Below are positions 1 through 9,134 of a stretch of 24,756 bases of DNA, in pieces. A program made the translations under genes and the position numbers. This DNA comes from Microcyclospora pomicola (lineage: Eukaryota > Ascomycota > Dothideomycetes > Capnodiales). The first letter of the stretch is position 1; each line of letters opens with the position of its first letter. The stretch lies in assembly GCA_002786065.1 (NCBI GenBank), contig NHNY01000053.1:1-24756 (forward strand), read 5' to 3'. The notes beneath the pieces were generated by a model. That model searched no databases, had not been told where the DNA came from, and worked only from the letters and a program-made list of their open reading frames with translations.

Positions 1-44
1 TAGAAGTCTTCCCCGCGGAGTGCACGCCACCACGTGATGCACGA
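1..44 (+). repeat. left terminal inverted repeat of the pogo element
   Basis: It pairs with 2090-2133 read on the other strand. Bases 1-14, 20-26 and 37-44 match exactly, and the stretches between are diverged. It contains a CACGTG palindrome and two copies of a TGCACG motif, which also occur in the right repeat, so these are candidate transposase contact sites (inference). Confidence 0.88.
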
Positions 45-162
45 AAATCGCTACCAGTGGCCTCAACTTCAACCAGCAATAACACAGCCAATATAGCAGC
101 TATTGATGTAATTTTTGAAGGAGCTTGTTCCTTGATGTGATGGCTACAAATATATAAACTTT

Positions 163-2043
163 TCATGTGTTGAAGTGCCTTGGTGGTCTGATAATTCTGC
201 CTTTTGATGAAATGGTATGGGCTGGCTGTTCTGAGATTTCAGGCTTGTTAATGGCCAGTTGTGAGAGACTGGCTATAACTGATTGTTGCTGGTCAGATTT
301 TGGCCTTTTGACTACAGTTTGGAGCTGGTCTTGCAGCTGTTGTTGTGCTTGAGTGACCTCTTTTTCAATGGCCTTTTGGTGTGCCTTTTCAGTAGCAATA
401 TCCTTCTTGTGTTGAGCTGCTTGTGACCTCTGTAACCTTCTCTCTGTAGCAAGCTCTTGTTGCAGCTGCTGGTTGACCCTTTTTGCTTCAACCTGAGCTG
501 CTTTTGCTTGTTGCTGGACCTCTTTGTCTTGATCTCTCTGTTGTTGAAGGTCCTTGGCTTGCTGGATTTTGGCTGGTGAGAAGAAGGTTGCACCTTGGTT
601 GTCAATTGCTCTCAGATCTTCAAATAAGGCCCTCCCTCTCTTCCTTTTCTTCTTCTCAGTTATCAGTGCTGTTTGGAAGCCTTTGTTCTGTGCTTTAAGA
701 AGAGCATTTTGAGTGGTGATTGTCAATATGGCATCATTGAGTTTATGGACCTTCTTCTGATCTTGCTGGTCAACAACCTCTGCAACAACCTCTTTGAGAA
801 GGGTCCTGATCTTCCTCCAGTCACTGGCTGACAATGTGGAGCTACTTGAGCTGTGGTTTGACACTGGCCTTTGATTGTCAACCTCTTGAGGGTGTGTGAA
901 GATATCCAGTATGATAGCTGGATTGAATGGATAAATGCCAGTTTTGCTCCAAGCAGAAAGGATATTCTTCTCACAAAATGCCTTCTGATATGCTGGCCAA
1001 AATAGCTGAAGAAAGTCCCTTTTGGTGACAGCTGAGAGACCTTGACTGGCATGGATAAATTGGTCTAGCTGCTGACTATAATATATAGCTAGTGGAGCAA
1101 AAAGGCTGACATCAAGTGGTTGCAATCTGTGTGTTGAATGAGGTGGATAAACTGCTACAAGGATCTTGTGAGACTGGCACCAATCAAGAAACCTCATATT
1201 GATATGGCTACCATGGCCATCAACAAACAGCAACCTCCATTGCCTTCTTGCCTTTGCCTTTGTTTGACGGTCAAAGACCTTGACAAGCCACTCAAAACCA
1301 AGGTGATCATTAGTCCAGCCAGTTGGTGAGGAAGCAAAAAAGGCTGTTTGAGATTGTGGGTCAAGATCTTGAACCCAAGCATCTTGAATGTTGCCAGTAA
1401 TAGCTTTGTATATTAATGCTGGTGCAATGGCTGTACCATCAGCACATATTGTAGCAATCAATGTGATCCACTCCCTATTGCCATCTTGGATATTGCCTAG
1501 CATTCTTTTGCTCTCAAATGCTTGCTTTGAGAAGATCCTTTTTGCCTTTGTGAGGAAGCCAATAAGGAAGCCTTTTTCATCCATATTATAGATATTCTCA
1601 GGCTCCACTTGATACTGCTCAATCTTTGACTTGATCAGATCAAAATATGCCTTATATTCTTCCATTGAATCCACCTTTTTTCTGACTGAGTCCAGTGGTT
1701 TGAGGTATCTGCTTTCAAGCTGGTTTTGCCACCTTTTACAGAACCTTGAAGACCAGTTCTTCCCTGGCAATCTACCCACTATATCAGAGGCAAAATGGTT
1801 GACCATTGCAGTGGTTGGAGGGAGCCCTTGCTCAGATAATTTATTGATATAATCCACAAGGGTTCTCTCTTGTTGGTGAGACAATAACTGAGCTTTTTCT
1901 GAGGATTCTTGAGCTGAAACAGTGACCTTTCTCCAGCGCCTGGAGAGCGTGCTTCTGTCCACATTGTGCAGTTTTGAAATGGCAGAAAGATTGGGTTTAT
2001 CATGAAGATGACACTCAGCAAGTGCAAGATCAATTGGATCCAT
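163..2043 (-). CDS. pogo/Fot1-family DDE transposase
   Basis: A 626-residue protein without introns or internal stops. Residues 1-45 form a Psq/CENP-B-type helix-turn-helix, and residues ~50-120 a second DNA-binding part of the HTH_Tnp_Tc5 kind. The DDE_1 endonuclease core follows: first Asp in MDEKG (D155), second in VDGHGSH (D275) and third in QPLDVSLF (D311). The spacing is DD35D, as in pogo-like enzymes. The tail (~400-600) is rich in Gln and Lys and looks like a coiled coil. The protein would cut the element out at its inverted repeats and insert it at TA. The start ATG at 2043 opens directly with the helix-turn-helix, as family members do. All three catalytic Asp residues are present, so it could be active. 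Confidence 0.95.
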   Translation of the reverse strand: MDPIDLALAECHLHDKPNLSAISKLHNVDRSTLSRRWRKVTVSAQESSEKAQLLSHQQERTLVDYINKLSEQGLPPTTAMVNHFASDIVGRLPGKNWSSRFCKRWQNQLESRYLKPLDSVRKKVDSMEEYKAYFDLIKSKIEQYQVEPENIYNMDEKGFLIGFLTKAKRIFSKQAFESKRMLGNIQDGNREWITLIATICADGTAIAPALIYKAITGNIQDAWVQDLDPQSQTAFFASSPTGWTNDHLGFEWLVKVFDRQTKAKARRQWRLLFVDGHGSHINMRFLDWCQSHKILVAVYPPHSTHRLQPLDVSLFAPLAIYYSQQLDQFIHASQGLSAVTKRDFLQLFWPAYQKAFCEKNILSAWSKTGIYPFNPAIILDIFTHPQEVDNQRPVSNHSSSSSTLSASDWRKIRTLLKEVVAEVVDQQDQKKVHKLNDAILTITTQNALLKAQNKGFQTALITEKKKRKRGRALFEDLRAIDNQGATFFSPAKIQQAKDLQQQRDQDKEVQQQAKAAQVEAKRVNQQLQQELATERRLQRSQAAQHKKDIATEKAHQKAIEKEVTQAQQQLQDQLQTVVKRPKSDQQQSVIASLSQLAINKPEISEQPAHTISSKGRIIRPPRHFNT

Positions 2044-2089
2044 GGTTGTTGAGCAATGATTTAATCAATGTGGTAATAGATTCACAAAA

Positions 2090-2133
2090 TCGTGCATGTG
2101 GTGGTCACGTGCACGGTGTGGGGAAGACTTCTA
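2090..2133 (-). repeat. right terminal inverted repeat of the pogo element
   Basis: This is the reverse-complement partner of 1-44, ending in the TA at 2132-2133. It carries the same TGCACG motifs and a CACGTG palindrome, slightly shifted relative to the left repeat. Its outer bases form the junction with the F-box coding sequence. Confidence 0.88.
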
Positions 2134-2416
2134 GAGGCTCATCGCACACGATGCATATGTTTCGTTGATACGATAGTGCACTGTCGAGGCGAAGACGAGC
2201 GTACTTGAATAGTATGGGAAGTACGATGCGCCGCCATTGTTTCGAGACCGAGGAAATTGATTTCAAGGTCTGGACTGAGGAGGACGTCAGGTCTTGCGTT
2301 GGCTCATCACGAGCATTAGTCTCCGAAGGGGGCGACGAGTCGAGGCATTCAAATATCACTAATAGAAGCTCTTCAGGCAGCACATTGATGCCGTCATGTC
2401 TGCGACGATGGTCCAT
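2132..2416 (-). pseudogene. F-box protein gene, 5' part, cut by the transposon
   Basis: From the ATG at 2416 the frame encodes an N-terminal F-box: a VLPEELLLVIFECL segment (residues ~12-25) followed by VSKQWRRIVLPILFKYARLRL (residues ~57-77). This is typical of the large fungal F-box family whose members bring substrates to SCF ubiquitin ligases through Skp1. The host frame stops at about codon 95, where it meets the TA of the transposon. It then reads eight foreign codons of the inverted repeat to a stop at 2105-2107. Downstream exons would lie left of position 1, outside the window. The substrate-binding part is therefore separated and the allele is very probably non-functional. The F-box call is strong; target and cellular role are unknown. 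Confidence 0.8.
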
Positions 2417-2890
2417 GGTGTCGTGAGTGTTGAGCTATTAGGAACGGCCAGTACTTTAGTTGTTGTGAGCAGAGGTATTCTGCTTCGATGCTGCAGTAAC
2501 TAGGTAAGGTAAGGTATCTAGGTAGGTGGATGCCGATGATTGTCAGGTAGCGGATCTCTATCAGCTGGGTAAGACCGGACCTGGCAAAATTGTGGCACAG
2601 GTAAGCATCGAATCTCAAGTTCAAGATGCGGAAAAGCTATATTACCAAGGCGAAGGGTCGTGTATGTACAGTAATTGCCTTGTTCATCATGGAATGTTGT
2701 GTTTAGGTGCGTGGATGTGTTGCCTGAGTGCCTGATACTGTAAAGCTAGCTCTACCCCATGCGGGGCCCTGTCACATGCAGAGCATGTTGCCGCATCAAG
2801 GTGCATGGATGTGTGCCATTCCCCATTCTCAATAATCCTGCATCGTAATCATCACGACACGTTCATCTTCCCTTTTGTCCGCGCAAGGGA
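2417..2890. other. divergent promoter region, F-box / VPS23
   Basis: No open frame here looks like a gene. The stretch is the shared upstream region of the minus-strand F-box gene and the plus-strand VPS23 gene. It contains an AGGTA-rich patch at 2501-2528 (TAGGTAAGGTAAGG and similar), a motif that recurs in other intergenic parts of this window (around 7026 and 9408). No clear TATA box was seen. Confidence 0.5.
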
Positions 2891-4611
2891 ATGACACAAG
2901 TCGCTGACAAGGTGTTAGCATGGCTTTACAACGTCTTGCAAGTATGGTGATCGCATCACCCAGCCCACATCAGATCTAGGCCGCTGATCACACAGTGTAG
3001 GATTACCAAGATTCCCCACGAACATACTCTGATGCCGCGCGCACTCTCTCCGCCTTCCCCAGCCTCAGTCCGCGCACTGAGGTCTATACCGATCAGAATG
3101 GCAGATCGGCTTTGCTGCTCACGCTCTCCGGAACCCTTCCCATAGACTTTAGAGGCACGGTCTATCACTTTCCATTGAAGTCGTGGATTCCTCAGACCTA
3201 CCCTCAGGATGCGCCAATGGTATATGTTACACCTGCGCGGGACATGCTTGTCCGCCCGGGGCAGCACGTTGGTGTGGATGGCAGGGTATACCACCCGTAC
3301 CTGCGTGATTGGAACAAGATGAGAAGCCATGCAAGCATTGCCGAAAGCCTGGATCATATTCAACAGGTATTCACCAAGGAGCCTCCAGTGATAAGCAGAG
3401 CGCATCAGCAACAGTATCAGCAAAGAGCATATGTACAACAGAAGAACGAGGCGGCACCTCCTCAGCTTCCGCCAAAGCAGAGGATTGGTGGTACGGAGGC
3501 GCTGGAAGTGTCAAAGCCTAACGACTCGACGCCTCCACCGAAGCCTCCGAAGCCCTTTGAGCAACATGGACAACGGCCGTCTTCGCAAGCCTTGTCGCAG
3601 ACGGGCCCACCTTTACCCCCTCTACCAGTTGAAGTCACACCTCTCCAGCGTTACAGCTCGCCTGGTCAGCCCTCTAATGGATATGAAATGCGCCCTCCAC
3701 TTCCTCGTGATGACAGAACAAATGTGATGCCACCAGATATGAATCTGTATCATCAGACTGCTCCACCCCCACAACATCTGCTACGGCGAGCACACAGCCC
3801 ACCATCCCCAGTATCTCCTTTATATAGGACTTACGAACAGCCCCAGCGAGTCTACCAGCAGATGGCATCGCCGCCGGATCACCAATCTGCAAATCAACAT
3901 AATCCCAATTGGAATCAGCCTGTCGATCGTTCGGCGTACCAGCAGCACACGCCAGCGCGTTCCTTGGGCGTGGTATCGTCTCCAGCGCAGCATTATGGAC
4001 CGATTCGCAAACCTGAGCCTCCCCCGGATCTCCTGTCTGACCCCTTTGACATCAATATCCCGGAGGGACCCATGTCAGGATCTGAAGTGGCGCCCCCAAT
4101 ACCACCGAACCCGGAGAAAGAACACATCCTTCACGCGCTATCGGTGTCGCTGGTCTCACAAGCTCAGACCAAAGTTGCACAGAACCTGTCCCACCTCAGC
4201 CCGTTACAAGCTCAAGAACATGCACTGCACGCTGCTCATGCTCGCCTAGATACCGAGATACAACAGCTAGAACACCTCTCGAAGCTACTCGACAACAACG
4301 AGGCCATTCTACGGAGGTCTTTCCAAGACTGTGAGACCATCACTGAGTCTGCTCGAAGTAAGCCTCAACCACCCATCGACGAGGTGCTCATGGCGACAAC
4401 CCTGGTGGCGCAGCAGCTGTGGACGTTGAGTGCCGAAGAGGCAGGATGCCGTGAGGCTATGTATGTCCTACAGAAGTCTCTCGACCAGGGTCGGATAAGT
4501 GGTGAGGTCTTTTTGAGACAGATGCGAAGCTTGGGCCGAGAACGGTACCTGAAGATGGTCCTGGTGCGGAAATGTGCCAAAGGATTGGGTCTGGAGATTC
4601 GAAAGACTTAG
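2891..4611 (+). CDS. VPS23: ESCRT-I subunit Vps23 (Tsg101 homologue)
   Basis: Model: join(2891..2941, 3001..4611), 553 aa. Exon 1 gives MTQVADKVLAWLYNVLQ; a 59-nt phase-0 intron (GTATGG...GTGTAG, branch CTGAT) joins it to DYQDSPRTYSDAARTL. Residues 1-145 form the UEV domain, including SPRTEVYTD, LLLTLSGTLP and the YHPYLRDW end; it binds P(T/S)AP motifs and ubiquitin. Residues ~150-390 are Pro/Gln-rich and disordered, ~395-475 a coiled coil, and ~477-553 the C-terminal steadiness box that packs with Vps28 and Vps37. The protein sorts ubiquitinated cargo at endosomes into multivesicular bodies. An ATG-only model of exon 2 would lose the start of the UEV domain, so the short first exon is needed. 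The proline-rich part is long compared with yeast. Core gene, probably constitutive. Confidence 0.93.
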
Positions 4612-4895
4612 CCGGTCGACGACCAATCAAATCTCGTATGGTTCAAGTTTATATACAAGGAGGGACTATCTCAAACATGAACATGATCCTACTTCTAAAT
4701 TCGCAGTAGTGTTGAAGTCAGGTCTCCCCCAAACATATATGCTACGATCGACCCTGTGACGCTGTGAACAAGCTGACATACACAAGCGTTCGTTGTTAAA
4801 GTCGTGGGACGTGTTGCGCAGCGATGCGCAAGGTTACAGCTGTCGCTTCACGTATCAACTTATCCCCTCACATCCGTATAAATCCTCTGTACACA
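4612..4895. other. VPS23 3' region and promoter of the next gene
   Basis: A short gap between two same-strand genes. It should contain the VPS23 terminator and the promoter and leader of the coiled-coil gene. An ATG at 4824 opens a 67-codon frame that runs through the 5' exon and intron of the next gene. It is out of frame with the real start and is not coding in the model chosen. Confidence 0.4.
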
Positions 4896-6560
4896 ATGGC
4901 CGACGAAGAGAAGGAGAAAGCAGAGAAGCTTGCAGCTGCAAAGAAGCGCGTACGTCCACCCGTTTCTAGCACCACTCATGTATTGTCAGACCTCGAAACA
5001 AAGCTGACCACACGCGAGCGTCTTTAGTTCGAGCAATTGAAGAAGGAGCAGGCGAAAAAGAGCAAGAAAAGTGGCGGGGGTGCGAAGAAAAAGGACGACA
5101 AGAAAGCTGAGGACGCTGAGCCGGATGCCACGACTGCGGTCGAGGACGAGGACGAGAAAGCAGGCGATGTCGACGAGAACGTAGCCGACGATGCCGCACG
5201 GCAATCTAAACAACGATCGGAATCGTTTCGACAAGGGTCCGCTGCTGCTGGTAGTGAAGTGAGCGAGCTGTACAAGAAACAGGCTGCCAGGATCGAGGAG
5301 CTAGAGAAGGAGAACAAGAACCTGGTCAAGCAGCAGGAGGAAAGTGCGGCGCGAGTCGTCAAGGTTGAAAGCGAACTGGAGTCGCTAAGGGAAAACAGCG
5401 AGGATCTCGCGGAGCTGAAGACTAAGGCGAAAGATGCGGACAGGGTAAATGACGAGTTGCTGTCAGTACAGAGACAGCTAGCACAAGCACAACAGGCGGC
5501 AAAGGCGGGTGAGGGTGTCCGAAAATCATCTGGACCCAGCCCTGAAACGAATGAAGAGCTGCAAAGCAAGACGAGCCTGATCGAAGAACTCGAGTTGGAG
5601 CTCAGTAATGCGAGAAACCAATTGAGCTCACTGCAAACAAGTCTCGAGGAACGAAACGCATCGGTGCAAAAGCTCGAGGAGCAGGTCAAGGCTGGTGAAG
5701 ATGACACGGCACAATACAAACAGGAACTGGAAGCGCTCAAAGTCTCTATAGCTTTCCCTAGCGATGAGACGAAAGCTGCGAACGAAGATCCCGAGGCATT
5801 GACCAAGCGCATCACAGTGCTGGAGTCGGATTTGCGCACGGCCAACACCAATATTACCGGTGCTGCCAGTCGAGCCCGCGGTCTCGAGCAGAAGATCGAG
5901 GCGTTGACCAACCTGCATCGCGATGCTAGTCGGGTGTCTCAATCCAAAGACAAAGAGCTGTCTGAGCTGCGTGGGCAACTCAAGAAACGCAACCGGCCAT
6001 CGCACGTCCAGGATGCTTCTGATTTCGAGCTTGGCGACGAGGAAACCGAGACAGGGGCACTGCAAGCCCGAGTCCGAGCACTAGAGGCGGAGAACTTTGA
6101 CCTGCGACGTGGAGTCTGGAAAGACAGGCGAGCAGATCTACAGCCGGGCATGGACGATACTGCTGTGACACCGGGTGAGTACGAGGATGTGGATCTATAT
6201 GGCAATGCGCAGCGAGGAAGTGCTCCTCCACGACAAAGTTCGACTTTCCAGGAGGTGCTTGCATCTGGCATCAACGCCTTCACAGGGCGATCAGCGCATC
6301 AGGATGCACCGCACAGCCACGCGAGAAATCAAAGCCTTGGACTGCTCGATGAGGACGATGGAGAGTTTGACGAGGATGCGTTCCGGCTAGCGCAAGAGGA
6401 AGATGCAAGGCGACGTGTGGAGCGCGTCAAGGATGTCAAGCGAGGTTTGGACAAGTGGAGGGGGTGGAGGGTGGATGTAGTGGATGTCCGGCAGCAACAA
6501 CAGCAGGAGCCGTCTGTGGGAAGAATGGGCGGTGACAGAGGACCCATCTTCGAATTGTAA
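4896..6560 (+). CDS. long coiled-coil (golgin-like) protein, fungal 'M protein repeat' type
   Basis: Model: join(4896..4949, 5028..6560), 528 aa. Exon 1 encodes MADEEKEKAEKLAAAKKR. The 78-nt intron (GTACGT...TTTAG, branch CTGAC) is phase 0 and joins to FEQLKKEQAKKSKK. Residues ~1-70 are Lys/Glu/Asp-rich; ~85-345 are nearly continuous heptad coiled coil; the region to ~480 is less ordered and has acidic patches (DEDDGEFDEDAF); the end has a basic, Trp-containing segment (KRGLDKWRGWRVDVVDVR). Related fungal proteins are annotated as M protein repeat proteins or golgin-like vesicle tethers; I place it there by composition and architecture, not by a specific motif. No signal peptide or membrane segment. 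The ATG at 4896 (context ACACAATGG) is used because it opens onto the good splice donor. Confidence 0.82.
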
Positions 6561-8117
6561 CCACTTGGTAGGAGGAAGAGCATTATGCAATTGAGATGCC
6601 AGCCTGTTCGTTGTGGGCAAGGACTCACGACAACGGACTTTGTCAAGGTATCAGGCGGTCACCACCAAACCCAGGGCACCTTTGTGAGATACGGTAGGCG
6701 AAAATAATGACCAGGAACTCGGAAACCCGAGCCTGTCATCTCGAGGCACCTGTATTGCTTGTAGCAGCATATCGGAGCTTACCTACGTGCAGATGACGTC
6801 CAGACTTCTTTGGCTAATGGTTCATGTAAGATGACGATCATGGATGCACGCGCAGTAGCACTGCAGCACAGATGCATGCAGCCAGCATGCGCAAGGACCC
6901 GGATCCACGTCTACGCATGGCCTACCTATGCACGGGAGCATCTTGGTTAGAGGGGTCTGTCGACCTTCCGCGTGTCGTGCGAATCTCATTCACGTGTCTG
7001 TAGATGTATTCCTATGTCGTTTTCTAGGTAGGTATACACGCATATCGTACCTAAGGTAGATCTGTGTTGAGCGGTGACGAAGTGCCATTTTGACGTACCC
7101 TGACACTGTAGATCTTACGGTCTAAAGATCCGCATAGCTTGCAGGTGATAAGCATGGCAACCCAGCACTGTTTGTTGACTTGGTCGGTACGATTGGCAGA
7201 CACACCGTTCAGGTGAGCTCATTGCGAGGGTGCGACGCATGGAAGACTCATAGCTTGATGAGACGTGACATGATGAACGTTTCACCATCTAGTACAGCGA
7301 GGTTGCAATTAGGGATCATCACGGAGGAGGACATCACCCTGTGTTGATACAAACTTCTGAGTACACCCCGGTGAAGACAAGACTGACGAGTATCGGCTCG
7401 AATGGAGTGAAGTGAAGTGAAGTGAAGTAAAGTAATGTAAAGTGAAGTGAAGTACACCAGTACCTACTACAACTTCAAGTGCACCAGGAGTACATGCAAC
7501 GATTTGCAGAGCATGTGATGAAGCAGGTGGGGTCTAAAGGGTCCAGGCCTAACATAAAGGGTCGACCCCACGCCTTGCCTGATTCAGTAGTCTGTACTGC
7601 ACATCCTCCTGCGCCGATGTCCGTGACGCCGCCCTCACATGTTCTGACAAAGCACATGCATTCCATGCTTTTGTTCCTCCCCTCTCTTTGACGTCACCTC
7701 ACTCCAGTTCCGGCCTTGTACAATATTTCGACCTTCTCGTCCGCCCTCACAGATCATCCGGGAGAAGTGTGACGGAGCTTACGCGCTCGGCACGTCCGCC
7801 GTCTACGTTGGCTTCGACTGGACAGTCCGGCTGCCCGACAAGGAACAGTCACAACAAGCAACGACAAACGAGAAGGGACTGCATTGAGCCGACTTGGGTG
7901 GACGAGAACTATCGCCGCCTTTGCTGCAGTCCTTGCATGCAGAGCAGCCCGGAGAACTTGTAGAGCAGGCCCAGGGACCATGGAGCAAGGTTGCATAGCC
8001 GTAGCCGACTCGCCTGCGACCGCAACTCTCATTCACCGCGACACCGACGACCACCACGAATCACTTTGTCCGCAACCAGTCCCCCGATGCTCGACCGCCT
8101 TTACCGAAATACCCACA
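6561..8117. other. long intergenic region without a gene
   Basis: About 1.5 kb between two same-strand genes. Short frames on both strands have no recognisable domain and no matching splice structure. It contains AGGTA/TACCT motifs around 7026-7062 and a GTGAA microsatellite at 7404-7454. The last few hundred bases are C/A-rich and probably form the leader of the next gene. No tRNA or other RNA gene was recognised. Confidence 0.5.
7404..7454 (+). repeat. GTGAA pentanucleotide microsatellite
   Basis: About ten units of a 5-bp repeat, mostly GTGAA with GTAAA and ATGTA variants toward the right. Length variation among strains is expected for such a tract. It is non-coding. Confidence 0.85.
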
Positions 8118-9134
8118 ATGCAGCATTACTCGTCCGATACCCGTACTTCTGCCGAACCTGACATGAATGCTGCACCTACCCGCAACCGATCACCATACTC
8201 TCGTCACCACGGCCGCTCCAGGAGTGGCGGCGCGGTGATGCTGAATGCACCGCTTATGACACGAGCCAAAAGCATGCCGAACCCACAAACCCTAAATTTG
8301 CCAAGCAGAGGCAGCATACCCACAAGCTCGGGAGCGAGTTCGGGCTCCACTTCACGTTCTCTCTCCCCAAACATGGCAGCTTTGCGGAGCGCTGCAACCA
8401 GCCATCCTCCACGAGCACGGTCCCCTCTCCGTCTTGACGATGGAAACATAGCACCTCATACTTCACTTCTGCCTGCCCGGAGTCCTTCGAGGGGCTCTGA
8501 TGGTCTGCCAAGTGCACTGACTGGTAGTGCGGTCCAGACCATCGAGGAGGACAGCGAGCTAGACTTGACATCGCAGACTAGCATCACGCCAATCTCGTTG
8601 CCCGCCGCCTCCACCGCCTTCGCACGGTCATCTTCTCTACGTCGTAGACCTGCTTCACCGCTCCATAGCGTTGTGACGGCGCAGACATTGTCCTCGACAC
8701 CTCATTCCGACATGCTCTCGTCGGCGTCGAGCTCCCCATCGATGGGACCAGCTCGCTTCGTCAACGAGACCCATCCTCTCCTGCACCATTCGGCTTCCAC
8801 GTCTTCCTTCTCCTCCGTTGCGTCGACTCCGAGTAGCATTCGCAGTCGCTCCCCATCGATCTCGTCTCTCGATACGATTGAGGATACACCCGATCTCGAG
8901 AGCGAGGCCACCGAACTAGAGCGAATAGAAAGGTTGAAGATAGCTGCAGAACGTGCTGAGCGAGCGGAAAGAGGTGAGGACATGGAGGGGACCACTCGAC
9001 GAAGAGGGAGCTTGGATGTGACACGTATCGGGTTCGGCAGGGTCGGGAGAGCTGGTAGCGAGAAGAAGAGGTGGAGCATATGTGGTGGGGAACGAAGAGG
9101 CGATCTGGATCTGGAGACGATCTGGGAGGATTGA
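8118..9134 (+). CDS. Ser/Pro-rich conserved fungal protein ('basic proline-rich' type)
   Basis: A 338-aa protein from the ATG at 8118 (context CCCACAATGC). The frame continues upstream without a stop, and an in-frame ATG at 7980 (context ACCATGG) would add 46 residues; I prefer 8118 because the fungal family pattern starts close to the RNRSPYSRHHGRSRS stretch. The body is low-complexity Ser/Pro/Arg with many RSxS and SP sites, so it is likely phosphorylated and disordered. A Glu/Arg-rich helix follows (ELERIERLKIAAERAERAER). The end, KKRWSICGGERRGDLDLETIWED, is the part I recognise as conserved in filamentous ascomycetes. Function unknown; no membrane segment or catalytic motif. Confidence 0.8.
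   Translation: MQHYSSDTRTSAEPDMNAAPTRNRSPYSRHHGRSRSGGAVMLNAPLMTRAKSMPNPQTLNLPSRGSIPTSSGASSGSTSRSLSPNMAALRSAATSHPPRARSPLRLDDGNIAPHTSLLPARSPSRGSDGLPSALTGSAVQTIEEDSELDLTSQTSITPISLPAASTAFARSSSLRRRPASPLHSVVTAQTLSSTPHSDMLSSASSSPSMGPARFVNETHPLLHHSASTSSFSSVASTPSSIRSRSPSISSLDTIEDTPDLESEATELERIERLKIAAERAERAERGEDMEGTTRRRGSLDVTRIGFGRVGRAGSEKKRWSICGGERRGDLDLETIWED

Larger units (their letters stand above)
1..2133 (-). mobile_element. pogo/Fot1-type DNA transposon, complete
   Basis: The element runs from the TA at 1-2 to the TA at 2132-2133, the TA duplication expected of Tc1/mariner-pogo elements. The terminal inverted repeats are imperfect: the outer 14 bases (TAGAAGTCTTCCCC) are identical and about 35 of the outer 44 agree. 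It holds one uninterrupted transposase gene on the minus strand and no passenger gene. Intact coding and recognisable ends suggest a fairly young and possibly still mobile copy. The left TA coincides with the first bases of the window, so the left flank cannot be seen. The right end lies inside an F-box reading frame. Confidence 0.92.

Noticed and set aside
2956-3438. Minus-strand 160-codon frame
   Set aside because: It lies antisense to the UEV domain of VPS23, which is strongly supported.
5024-5911. Minus-strand 295-codon Ser-rich frame
   Set aside because: Antisense shadow of the coiled-coil gene; its Ser/Cys/Leu bias is what Glu/Lys/Gln codons give when read backwards.
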